The position numbers and the translations under genes are program-made. Under the pieces are notes generated by a model that did not search any database, was not told the DNA's origin, and saw only the letters and a program-made list of their open reading frames with translations. Shown here in pieces: positions 37,083 to 45,687 of a stretch of 64,000 bases of DNA. The stretch spans positions 1 to 64,000 of the forward strand of contig JAFZHD010000030.1 in NCBI GenBank assembly GCA_017555085.1, written 5' to 3'. How positions within the stretch are numbered: the stretch's first letter is position 1; each line of letters begins with the position of its first letter. Source of the DNA: Muribaculaceae bacterium (GTDB lineage: Bacteria; Bacteroidota; Bacteroidia; Bacteroidales; Muribaculaceae).

Positions 37083-37724
37083 TTACTCGTTGCTTGACGA
37101 ATCTACTACTTTTGACTTATGAGTTGTTGTCAAACTTTTTGAATAGAACAAAATAAGTGACAGCATACCCACAGTGATAGCAGCATCGGCAAGGTTAAAA
37201 ATAGGTTGGAAGAAAAGGAAGTAGTCTCCACCTATAAATGGCACCCAATCAGGCCAATAGAAACTAAACAGCGGGAAATAGAACATATCGACCACACGGC
37301 CATAGAGCAACGGTGCATAACCGCCACCATCGGGCATAAATGTTGCAACTTCGGGCGGAATGGGATTATTAAATATCACACCATAGAACAAGCAATCGAG
37401 AATATTACCCGCCGCACCGGCAGCTACCAATGACCAACAAGCCACATATCCTTTCTTGATATATGGTTTTGACTTAATGCGGCATATATAATATATGAGA
37501 GCGGCAACGGCAACTATGCGAAACACGGTCAAAAACAATTTGCTTCCGACCTCCATTCCAAATGCCATACCGTTATTCTCAATAAAATAGAGTTTGAACC
37601 AATCGGTAATATGCACACATTCTCCGAGGTAAAAATTTGTTTTTACCCAGATTTTCAGTAATTGGTCTAAAAAGAGTATCCCCAATATAATTATCAGGGA
37701 TAACTTTCCTTTTGTAAGTCTCAT
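37083..37724 (-). CDS. lspA: Lipoprotein signal peptidase II
   Basis: Integral membrane aspartyl protease that removes signal peptides from prolipoproteins. 213 residues, longer than the E. coli enzyme (164). Four transmembrane segments are visible. The catalytic Asp pair is in AGAAGNILDCLFYG and FNLADAAITVGM, and IENNGMAFGME is the usual N-terminal motif. The C-terminal 20 residues are polar. Fourth-from-last gene of the operon, 7 bases after the DksA-like gene. Confidence 0.95.
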   Translation of the reverse strand: MRLTKGKLSLIIILGILFLDQLLKIWVKTNFYLGECVHITDWFKLYFIENNGMAFGMEVGSKLFLTVFRIVAVAALIYYICRIKSKPYIKKGYVACWSLVAAGAAGNILDCLFYGVIFNNPIPPEVATFMPDGGGYAPLLYGRVVDMFYFPLFSFYWPDWVPFIGGDYFLFFQPIFNLADAAITVGMLSLILFYSKSLTTTHKSKVVDSSSNE

Positions 37725-37731
37725 CGTGAGG

Positions 37732-38103
37732 CTATTGGTTTATTTTTGCGTCAATACTCAATGTAGCGTGAGGCACTGCGCGAAGTCGCTCTTTCGGGAT
37801 GAGCTTTCCTGTCACACGACACACTCCATAGGTTTTATTCTCAATGCGAATCAACGCATTTTTCAAGTGTTGAATAAATTTCATTTGGCGTTGTGCGAGT
37901 TGACCAGCTTCTTCCTTGCCAAGCGTACTTGCACCCTCTTCAAGCACTTTGAATGTAGGTGCAGTATCGCTGATGTCGTTACCGTCAGCCATGATGCTTG
38001 ATTTGAGCAAATCATAGTCGGCTTGGGCTTTTTCGAGTTTTTGAAGAATCAATTCTTTGAATTCTTGCAACTCCTCATCGCTATATCTTAAATTTTCACT
38101 CAT
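37732..38103 (-). CDS. TraR/DksA-family protein with degraded zinc finger
   Basis: 123 residues. The N-terminal coiled coil (about 10-75) ends in the acidic tip region ADGNDISDTAPTFKV, as in DksA proteins that enter the RNA polymerase secondary channel. The zinc finger segment reads GVCRVTGKLIPKERLRAVPHAT: only one of four Cys remains (the second is Thr, and the downstream pair is Thr and Ile), so it cannot bind zinc in the usual way. That pattern is common in Bacteroidetes. It lies between ileS and lspA, 20 bases from ileS. Confidence 0.88.
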   Translation of the reverse strand: MSENLRYSDEELQEFKELILQKLEKAQADYDLLKSSIMADGNDISDTAPTFKVLEEGASTLGKEEAGQLAQRQMKFIQHLKNALIRIENKTYGVCRVTGKLIPKERLRAVPHATLSIDAKINQ

Positions 38104-38123
38104 TTTCTATTATTATTTCATGG

Positions 38124-41100
38124 TTATTTATTCAATGTAATTGACACATCAACTTTTACACCGTCAAGGTCAAGAGTTTCAACTTCTTCTGTCACTGCAT
38201 CGGCAATTGTCAAAGAAGCTGCAAGCACTTGGCGTGAGATATAATCGTTAAACGCTTTTACCGCATTGTCGGTTTCGGCATTTGCAGCAAAAACAACATT
38301 GATTTTGTCTGTGATGTCATAATCGCGACCTTTGCGAATGTTTTGAATGCGGTTCACGATTTCACGGGCAATGCCTTCTTGTTTCAATTCTTCGGTGATT
38401 GTAACATCAAGAGCGATTGTCAAGTTACCCTCGTTAGCAACGAGCCAGCCGGGGATATCTTCTGAAATCACTTCAACATCACACAACTCGATTGTTGATG
38501 CAACGCCTTCAACATCTAGCACTACCGAGCCGTTCTTTTCAAGAGAAGCAATTTCGGCTTGGCTCATTGATGTGATTGCAGCGGCAACAGTCTTCATTGA
38601 CTTACCAAACTTCGGGCCGAGTTTCTTGAAATCGGGTTTAACGCGTTTAACCAACACGCCTTCTTCGTTACCAACAAACTTGAAGTTCTTAACATTCACC
38701 TCGTTGAGGATCAATTCGCTCATTGCTTCAACTGCTTGACGCTGTTCATCATCAACAACAGGAATCATCAAAGTTGACAATGGTTGACGCACCTTGATGT
38801 TAACCTTGCGACGCAATGCCAATACCATTGATGTGATGTCTTGGGCAATCTTCATGCGTTGTTCGAGCACTTTGTCGATTGCCGATTCATCAACTTCGGG
38901 GAACAATGCCAAGTGTACTGATGTTTCTTCGCCACGGGCAACAGATGTCAAGTCCATATACAACTTGTCAGCGATAAATGGTGACACAGGTGCCATGAGC
39001 ATTACCACAGTTTCAAGGCAAGTGTAAAGAGTTTGATATGCCGAGAGTTTGTCCTCGTTCATCTCACCACCCCAGAAACGCTTGCGGTTAAGGCGAACAT
39101 ACCAGTTACTCAAATTATCATTCACAAAGTCATTGATTGCACGAGCCGCTTTTGTGGGTTCATAATCAGCAAATGCGCTGTCAACTTCTTTGATAAGAGT
39201 GTTAAGCAACGAAATTACCCAACGGTCAATTTCGGGACGCTTTTCAACAGGGATTTGAGGTTGGCTGTTGTCAAAACCGTCAACATTTGCATACAATGCA
39301 AAGAATGAATATGTATTATAAAGAGTTGCAAACAATTTGCGGCTTGCCTCTTGAACACCTGCAGGGTCAAACTTCAAGTTATCCCAAGGTGAAGAGTTGG
39401 CAATCATGTACCAACGCAAGGGGTCAGAGCCATATTTTTCGATTGCTTCAAAAGGATTAACGGCATTGCCCAAACGTTTTGACATCTTGTTACCGTCTTT
39501 ATCAAGCACCAAACCGTTTGAAATAACGGCTTTGTATGACACTGAGTCAAACACCATTGTAGCAATCGCATGCAATGTGAAGAACCAACCACGAGTTTGG
39601 TCAACACCCTCTGCGATAAAGTCAGCAGGATAGAGTTCGCCCGAATCAAGACCCTCCTTGTTTTCAAAAGGATAGTGTAATTGCGCATAAGGCATTGAGC
39701 CAGAGTCAAACCACACATCAATCAAGTCTAGTTCGCGACGCATAGGCTTGCCCGATGCCGATACGAGAACGATATCGTCAACATAAGGACGGTGCAAGTC
39801 AATCTTATCATAGTTAGCCGCGCTGTAATCACCAGGCACGAAACCGCGTTCCTTATAGGGGTTGGCAGTCATCACACCGGCAGCAACAGCCTTTTCGATT
39901 TCATTATATAATAATTCTACACTATCAATACACAATTCTTCCTTGCCGTCTTCTGTGCGCCAAATGGGAAGAGGAGTTCCCCAATAGCGGCTACGAGACA
40001 AGTTCCAATCTTGGAGGTTTTCGAGCCACTTGCCAAAACGGCCAGTACCTGTTGATTGAGGTTTCCATTTGATAGTTTCGTTAAGTTCCATCATGCGCTC
40101 ACGAGCAGCAGTTGTGCGAACAAACCAACTGTCGAGAGGATAATAAAGTACAGGTTTATCTGTACGCCAGCAGTGAGGATAGTTGTGAACATGCTTTTCG
40201 ATTTTGAATGCGCTACCCTCTTGCTTCATTTCCATACAGATAATAACATTCAAGTCTTCGGCCTTCATTGCTGCAGCCTCATCATATTTGCCGCCGGGGT
40301 TAAACTCGGGAGCATAAGCATTTTTCACATAGTCGCCAGCGTGATTTGAATATGCTTCAACATTTACACATGCAGCAACAAACTCATCGGCACACTCGTC
40401 AACAGTGTAGTATTTACCAGTGAGGTCAACCATAGGACGAGTTTCACCTTTCTTGTTAATCATAAACAAAGAAGGGATACCAGCGGCTTTTGCAACCTTG
40501 GCGTCATCAGCACCAAATGTGGGAGCAATGTGAACGATACCTGTACCGTCTTCGGTAGTTACATAATCACCGGGGATTACGCGGAATGCTTTTTCTGAGA
40601 GTTCAACAAACTTGTCGTTACCCACAGCAAAACATTTATCGGCATTTGCAGCAGCATATTCTTTTACAAATGCAGCCGCATTGTCATCTACTTTTTCGAG
40701 AGGTTTCACCCAAGGCATCAACTGCTTGTAGCCCATGCCTACGAGGTCAGAACCTACATACTCGGCAACGATGCGATAAGGCACCACTTTGTCTCCTTGG
40801 TTGTATTCTTCCATGGGGAGTTCAGCGCCTTCGGCCTTGAAGTAAGACTTAACCAAGTCCTTGGCCATCACTACCGAAATTTTTTCAGCGTTATAAGGAT
40901 TGTATGTTTGAACGCACACATACTCAATCTTGGGGCCTACACACAACGCTGTGTTTGAAGGCAAGGTCCAAGGTGTAGTTGTCCACGCAACAAAGCAGGG
41001 ACGTCCCCATTGCTTCATTTCTTCGCGAGGATTGGTCATTTCAAACAACGCAGTCACAGTAGTATCTTTAACATCACGATAACAACCGGGTTGGTTCAAC

Positions 41101-41684
41101 TCGTGTGTACTCAAACCTGTACCAGCACCGGGCGAATAAGGTTGAATTGTATAACCTTTATAGAGATAGCCTTTGTCATAGAGTTGACGCAACAACCACC
41201 AAACTGATTCGATGTAGCGATTATCGTATGTGATATAGGGGTTATCCATATCCACCCAATAACCCATTGAGTTGGTCAATGTCTCCCACTCGCGAGTGTA
41301 TTTCATAACCTCACGACGACAAGAAGCATTATACTCGTCAACAGAGATTTTTTTACCGATATCTTCTTTTGTGATACCCAACGCCTTTTCAACGCCAAGT
41401 TCAACGGGCAAACCGTGAGTGTCCCATCCAGCTTTACGCTTAACATGGAAGCCCTTCATAGTTTTGTAACGGCAGAAGATATCTTTGATTGTACGAGCCA
41501 TTACGTGGTGGATACCAGGCATACCGTTTGCCGAAGGCGGACCTTCGTAAAATACGAATGAGGGATTACCCTCACGCACTTTCATACTTTGCTCAAAGAG
41601 TTTTTCCTGGTTCCAACGGTCCAATACTTCCTTATTAATGTCCGAAAGATTGAACTTATTATATTCATTAAATTTCTTTTTCAT
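38124..41684 (-). CDS. ileS: Isoleucyl-tRNA synthetase
   Basis: Class I synthetase charging tRNA-Ile, with editing of valine. 1186 residues, longer than the bacterial type 1 enzyme (about 940) and of the size and kind of the eukaryotic-like type often linked with mupirocin resistance. HIGH-type motif is GIHHVMART near 57; the KMSKR loop is DGNKMSKRLGN near 735. The CP1 editing domain holds TTPWTLPSNTALCVGP and DGTGIVHIAPTFGADD. The anticodon-binding and C-terminal domains follow. First gene of the ileS-dksA-like-lspA operon. Confidence 0.97.
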   Translation of the reverse strand: MKKKFNEYNKFNLSDINKEVLDRWNQEKLFEQSMKVREGNPSFVFYEGPPSANGMPGIHHVMARTIKDIFCRYKTMKGFHVKRKAGWDTHGLPVELGVEKALGITKEDIGKKISVDEYNASCRREVMKYTREWETLTNSMGYWVDMDNPYITYDNRYIESVWWLLRQLYDKGYLYKGYTIQPYSPGAGTGLSTHELNQPGCYRDVKDTTVTALFEMTNPREEMKQWGRPCFVAWTTTPWTLPSNTALCVGPKIEYVCVQTYNPYNAEKISVVMAKDLVKSYFKAEGAELPMEEYNQGDKVVPYRIVAEYVGSDLVGMGYKQLMPWVKPLEKVDDNAAAFVKEYAAANADKCFAVGNDKFVELSEKAFRVIPGDYVTTEDGTGIVHIAPTFGADDAKVAKAAGIPSLFMINKKGETRPMVDLTGKYYTVDECADEFVAACVNVEAYSNHAGDYVKNAYAPEFNPGGKYDEAAAMKAEDLNVIICMEMKQEGSAFKIEKHVHNYPHCWRTDKPVLYYPLDSWFVRTTAARERMMELNETIKWKPQSTGTGRFGKWLENLQDWNLSRSRYWGTPLPIWRTEDGKEELCIDSVELLYNEIEKAVAAGVMTANPYKERGFVPGDYSAANYDKIDLHRPYVDDIVLVSASGKPMRRELDLIDVWFDSGSMPYAQLHYPFENKEGLDSGELYPADFIAEGVDQTRGWFFTLHAIATMVFDSVSYKAVISNGLVLDKDGNKMSKRLGNAVNPFEAIEKYGSDPLRWYMIANSSPWDNLKFDPAGVQEASRKLFATLYNTYSFFALYANVDGFDNSQPQIPVEKRPEIDRWVISLLNTLIKEVDSAFADYEPTKAARAINDFVNDNLSNWYVRLNRKRFWGGEMNEDKLSAYQTLYTCLETVVMLMAPVSPFIADKLYMDLTSVARGEETSVHLALFPEVDESAIDKVLEQRMKIAQDITSMVLALRRKVNIKVRQPLSTLMIPVVDDEQRQAVEAMSELILNEVNVKNFKFVGNEEGVLVKRVKPDFKKLGPKFGKSMKTVAAAITSMSQAEIASLEKNGSVVLDVEGVASTIELCDVEVISEDIPGWLVANEGNLTIALDVTITEELKQEGIAREIVNRIQNIRKGRDYDITDKINVVFAANAETDNAVKAFNDYISRQVLAASLTIADAVTEEVETLDLDGVKVDVSITLNK

Positions 41685-41716
41685 TGCGCAATGATACTAT
41701 TATACAAAATTTTCTG

Positions 41717-41747
41717 CAAAGGTAGTGCAATTTGACCGAAAAGGCAA
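41717..41747 (-). promoter_or_regulatory. Promoter of the ileS operon
   Basis: Minus-strand TACCTTTG (41717-41724) with TTG (41745-41747) 20 bases upstream, about 33 bases before the ileS ATG. Confidence 0.6.
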
Positions 41748-41818
41748 GAATTAAACAAGTTAATTAAAGCATTCAGGCTCACTTTTCGGCTCTTGCAAGA
41801 CCTTTTTTAACAACAAAA

Positions 41819-41855
41819 TGGAGACTGATATGTCCCATCAGACAATCAGCCTCCA
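41819..41855 (-). terminator. Terminator after the Ddl-like gene
   Basis: TGGAG-ACTGAT (41819-41829) pairs with ATCAG-CCTCCA (41845-41855) with one mismatch; a T-rich run follows on the minus strand. Confidence 0.75.
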
Positions 41856-41879
41856 CTTCTGTTAAAATTTCCCAATATC

Positions 41880-43067
41880 CTATTTCAATTTTCCGCCTTT
41901 AGCGCCTTTGATGCCGCCACCGCCAAGAGAGAAAATGTTTTGGTCATAAGAGACTGTTTTCAATCCGCTTTCGCGCTTGCGTTTGAGAGCGAGTTGCACC
42001 AAACGGTCCATCAATTCATCAAATGGAATACCTGTTGCTTCCCACAAATAGAATGACAATGAGCCGGGAATGGTGTTGATTTCATTCACATATATATTGC
42101 GAGTTTCACGGTCAATAATGACATCTACACGACTCACTCCATGACACGACAACACGCGGAATGTCTCGCATGCGAGGTACTGAATGCGCTTTGTTTCTTC
42201 ATCGGGCAATTCGGCAGGGATGCGCTTTTGAGCGGCTTGCATACCTTTTGCCCCTTTTGTGCCACCCATATACTTATCTTCATAAGAGAGGATTTCGCCA
42301 CTCTTGATGGGTTCTTCACACACCGAAGGTTGATACTCGTCACAATCGCCAAGAACCGAGCAGTTGATCTCTTGCAACTGTTCAACCATATGTTCTACAA
42401 TGATGCGAGTCGAATACTTTTCGGCTTCGTTCACCTTTTCTATCAACTGCGCACGGTCAACAGCGCGACCAATACCCACACTTGAACCGAGGTTGGCGGG
42501 TTTTACAATCACAGGATAGCCCAATTTATCTTCAATGCGAGTAATCAAGTCATTGCGTTGTGAGAACCATTGCTTGTCGGTAAACCACACATAATCAACA
42601 ACGGGAACATCACATGCTTGAAGAATCATCTTCATTGTGATTTTGTCCATACCGTTTGCCGACGAAAGAGTGTTACATCCCGCAAAAGGAATACCTGTTG
42701 ACTCCAACACACCTTCAAAAATGCCGTCTTCACCATTTGAGCCATGGAGCACGGGAATCACAACATCAAGGCGTGTCAAAACATCAGAACCAAACAAAGG
42801 TTTCTTTGCTTTATAGAGGTTATAATCGTCAAAAATGGGTTTCATATAAACCTCAACACACTGTTTGAGCATGGCATTGATATCGCGATAATTTGCCACC
42901 TCAAACAAAGCCTGACCTGTGTACCAACGGCCTTGCTTTGTGATATATATAGGTGTTACATCATACTTGTCACGGTTGATGGCATGCATTGCTTGCGATG
43001 CCGAAATCACCGAAATCTCATGTTCGGTAGAGCGTCCTCCAAAGAAGACTCCAATGTTGGTTTTCAT
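41880..43067 (-). CDS. D-alanine--D-alanine ligase family protein (Ddl-like)
   Basis: ATP-grasp enzyme. The ATG at 43067 (MKTNIGVFFGGRSTEHEISVIS) gives 395 residues, about 90 more than DdlB. The first-subsite Glu motif (GGRSTEHEIS) and ATP-grasp signatures (VIVKPANLGSSVGIG, VDVIIDRETRNIYVNEINT) are present. The omega-loop keeps a Lys-Tyr pair (SYEDKYMGG), which fits D-Ala or D-Ser rather than D-lactate as second substrate. The segment PGSLSFYLWEATG and a Gly-rich basic tail (SLGGGGIKGAKGGKLK) depart from standard Ddl. It follows the MurF-like ligase by 28 bases, so it may act in a second precursor pathway; it could still be the only Ddl. Confidence 0.82.
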   Translation of the reverse strand: MKTNIGVFFGGRSTEHEISVISASQAMHAINRDKYDVTPIYITKQGRWYTGQALFEVANYRDINAMLKQCVEVYMKPIFDDYNLYKAKKPLFGSDVLTRLDVVIPVLHGSNGEDGIFEGVLESTGIPFAGCNTLSSANGMDKITMKMILQACDVPVVDYVWFTDKQWFSQRNDLITRIEDKLGYPVIVKPANLGSSVGIGRAVDRAQLIEKVNEAEKYSTRIIVEHMVEQLQEINCSVLGDCDEYQPSVCEEPIKSGEILSYEDKYMGGTKGAKGMQAAQKRIPAELPDEETKRIQYLACETFRVLSCHGVSRVDVIIDRETRNIYVNEINTIPGSLSFYLWEATGIPFDELMDRLVQLALKRKRESGLKTVSYDQNIFSLGGGGIKGAKGGKLK

Positions 43068-43095
43068 TATATCTTGTTGTTTTAGTTTGTTCTGA

Positions 43096-44694
43096 TTACT
43101 TGAATGTGTCGGGCAAATCGTTTTCATACAACACGGTATCACCCGCTTTCACTATTGTAGAAAGCACTTGTTGAGCCTCATTAAATGATGCCACAGGCTT
43201 GATTTGCTCTCTTGCCATTCCGCCTTCAACCACACCTGCCACCAAGGCCTCGCGGTTGTATTCGCCTACGATAATGGCAACATCGGCACATTGTGCTATC
43301 TTGCGACCGAGCGACTCGTTGAGTTCATATTGTTTTTCGCCAAGTTCAATCATACCGGGAGTTATCACAATGCGTTGACCACGGTTAAATCTCGCGAGAA
43401 CATCCATTGCCATGTGCGAGCCGGTTGGATTTGAGTTAAACGCATCATCAATAATCGTTACGCCGCCTGCTGTGCGTTTTAAGTTGAGGCGATGTTCTAC
43501 CTGCTCTATTTTCTCTACCGCATAGCGAATTTTTTCTTCGGGAACTTCAAGGCGCAATGCGATAATCACAGCCGCAATAAGGTTAGAGATATTGCACTCT
43601 CCAACCAATCGGGTGTGCAATGCCAATTCACGACCATTGCCGACAACGGTAAACGATGTGCCTGTTTCATCATAGACAATATCTTTGGCTGTATATGATG
43701 CGTTTTTGGTTGCATTTACCGCATAACGCTGACATTCAACATTTTCAACTTCACGGTTGGCTACATATTCAAAGTCGTCATTAACAACTGCCAATCCGTT
43801 GGCAGGCAAAGCATCAATAAGCTCAAACTTTGTACTTTGCACATTTTCAATAGACTTGAACGACTCCAAATGTTGTTCGCCAACAGCGGTCACAATACCC
43901 ATTGACGGATGCACCAAATCGCAAATTTCCTTGATATCTCCCTTTTGCTTTGCACCCATCTCTACGATAAACACTTGATTGTATGGTTTGAGATATTCAC
44001 GAATTGTGCGTATCACGCCAAGAGTTGTGTTATAACTGCCGGGGGTCATCAACACATCATATTTTTCGCTCAAAATACGGTGTAAATAATGCTTTGTGCT
44101 TGTTTTGCCATAACTGCCTGTAATACCGACAATTTTAAGTCCAGGCATTTGCGACAATATGTATGCCGCTTCGTTATAGAATTTCTTGTTAATTGCTTTT
44201 TCGACAGGCGCGAGCAATGTATTGGCTGCAAGCACCACGACATGTGAGCCAACATACAACACAAGCATTCCAACTGACTCAACAAACAGCATGTGTTCAA
44301 ACGACACTCGGCTTGCATACCATCCCAATGCGCCCAACCCCAGTACAGTCAGACCAAGCATTACCGAGAATATGCGCCACACGCGTTTTGTAAACACAAG
44401 CGGCTTCTTATATTTGGCAGTGAACAATTTGCCAAAACCGATGGCCGAAAGCAACAATATGAGATATACCGACAATTTGGCCGGAATAACCGATATCAAT
44501 GACACAAACATCACCATCATTGCAAAAATGCGAATAAACGATGTGGTGTCACCACTTGCACGCAACCAACGCATGTAGCGCTCATTGCGATATGAATTTT
44601 GTTGCAACATCATCAAAGCACGCTTATATTCATAAAACAAATGCATGAAAGCGAGCAATGCAGTAACAAACATTATACCAGACAAAATGCTCAT
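43096..44694 (-). CDS. Membrane-anchored Mur ligase (MurF-like)
   Basis: 532 residues from the ATG at 44694 (a TTG at 44700 overlaps the hydrolase stop). The first 170 or so residues hold four or five transmembrane segments, absent from ordinary MurF. The Mur ligase core follows: P-loop GITGSYGKTS near 190-199, VEMGAKQKGDIKEICDLVHP, VGEQHLESF, the middle-domain DDAFNSNPTG motif, and a C-terminal domain (IVITPGMIELGEKQYELN). The DDAFNSNPxG motif is the MurF type that adds D-Ala-D-Ala. Placement between an alpha/beta hydrolase and a Ddl-like ligase suggests a dedicated branch working at the membrane; the acceptor is unknown. Confidence 0.82.
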   Translation of the reverse strand: MSILSGIMFVTALLAFMHLFYEYKRALMMLQQNSYRNERYMRWLRASGDTTSFIRIFAMMVMFVSLISVIPAKLSVYLILLLSAIGFGKLFTAKYKKPLVFTKRVWRIFSVMLGLTVLGLGALGWYASRVSFEHMLFVESVGMLVLYVGSHVVVLAANTLLAPVEKAINKKFYNEAAYILSQMPGLKIVGITGSYGKTSTKHYLHRILSEKYDVLMTPGSYNTTLGVIRTIREYLKPYNQVFIVEMGAKQKGDIKEICDLVHPSMGIVTAVGEQHLESFKSIENVQSTKFELIDALPANGLAVVNDDFEYVANREVENVECQRYAVNATKNASYTAKDIVYDETGTSFTVVGNGRELALHTRLVGECNISNLIAAVIIALRLEVPEEKIRYAVEKIEQVEHRLNLKRTAGGVTIIDDAFNSNPTGSHMAMDVLARFNRGQRIVITPGMIELGEKQYELNESLGRKIAQCADVAIIVGEYNREALVAGVVEGGMAREQIKPVASFNEAQQVLSTIVKAGDTVLYENDLPDTFK

Positions 44695-44696
44695 AA

Positions 44697-45458
44697 TCAA
44701 CTTTTTAAGAAACTTCTAAGCACTGCGGCAAATTGCAGCGGATTATCCAAAAAACTATAATGACCGCAACCAGGGAACGACACCAAGCCGGCATTTGGAA
44801 TAAGGCGTTCCATTATTTTGGCGTCAGACAATGGTGTTGCAGTGTCATTTTCACCCCAAACGAGCAATGTCGGAGCCTTGATTTGAGGCATACAATGTTT
44901 CAAATCTTCATTCACAACCTTACTCAAAATGCTGCGCATCATAGGCGAAGCATTATTATAGTCACTTGAACCTCGTTTGGCTCGCATAGCATCAATTCGC
45001 TTTTGCGCACCTTCTTTTCCCAATATCAATGGCAACAGTTTTTTTGCCAACTTAAATGAATACACCTTCAAGTAGTATTTCAATTTACGGCGAGGTTTAA
45101 CACCCGCGGCATCAACAAGAATCAGTTTAGCCACCTTGTTGCGCGAAGCATACAATATACCCACTCTGCCACCAAATGAATGGCCCAACAATACAGGATT
45201 TTCAATTTGCTCGTCTTTAACCAACTGCTCAATCATCTGCGTGTACATTTCAACACCCCACACCTCTGACGGCTCTTGCGATTCGCCAAAACCGGGAAAA
45301 TCGACATTATACACCTTATGAGTCTCTGCCGCAACCTCCTCTACACTTGCAAGAGTGGTAGCATTACAGCCCCAACCGTGCATAAGAATTATGGGCGAGC
45401 CCTCTCCTTGCACAGTATAATGAATTTTCAATCCTGAAATTATTGTATTCTTTTCCAT
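44697..45458 (-). CDS. Alpha/beta-fold hydrolase
   Basis: 253 residues, no signal peptide, so cytoplasmic. Oxyanion motif LMHGWGCNATTL, nucleophile Ser94 in LLGHSFGGRVGIL, acid Asp in LVWGENDTATPL and His in FPGCGHYSFLDNP make a complete catalytic triad. Lid region (about 125-175) is basic and helical. Substrate unknown. It is first in an operon with the MurF-like and Ddl-like genes (two bases to the next start), which hints at removing or trimming part of a peptidoglycan precursor or a lipid-linked intermediate; that is inference only. Confidence 0.88.
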   Translation of the reverse strand: MEKNTIISGLKIHYTVQGEGSPIILMHGWGCNATTLASVEEVAAETHKVYNVDFPGFGESQEPSEVWGVEMYTQMIEQLVKDEQIENPVLLGHSFGGRVGILYASRNKVAKLILVDAAGVKPRRKLKYYLKVYSFKLAKKLLPLILGKEGAQKRIDAMRAKRGSSDYNNASPMMRSILSKVVNEDLKHCMPQIKAPTLLVWGENDTATPLSDAKIMERLIPNAGLVSFPGCGHYSFLDNPLQFAAVLRSFLKS

Positions 45459-45476
45459 TATTGCGGTTTCTGACTA

Positions 45477-45507
45477 CAAAGTTAATTATAATGACTGGGA
45501 TTACAAA
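45477..45507 (-). promoter_or_regulatory. Promoter of the hydrolase / MurF-like / Ddl-like operon
   Basis: Minus-strand TTTG (45504-45507), exactly 19 bases, then TAACTTTG (45477-45484), 18 bases before the hydrolase ATG. A near-ideal Bacteroidetes promoter. Confidence 0.75.
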
Positions 45508-45637
45508 GCCTGTTTTACCCTTTTATTGCAACATTTTGACAAAAAATTACCTACTATGCAATATCACCGCATCGGGACTATCAATCACTGAATTAGCAAA
45601 ACAATCTAAAAAACGGCCAAATATGTAACATCAAAAA

Positions 45638-45665
45638 AACGCCTGCCACTATCACGGCAAGCGTT
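45638..45665 (-). terminator. Terminator after the MBOAT gene
   Basis: AACGCCTGCC (45638-45647) pairs with GGCAAGCGTT (45656-45665) with one mismatch, followed on the minus strand by seven Ts. Confidence 0.8.
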
Positions 45666-45687
45666 CATATTATTTTGTTTATAAATT

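Noticed and set aside
41880..43142. Longer N-terminus for the Ddl-like protein
   Set aside because: The added residues overlap the MurF-like gene and resemble nothing; the ATP-grasp N-terminus starts at MKTNIGVFF.
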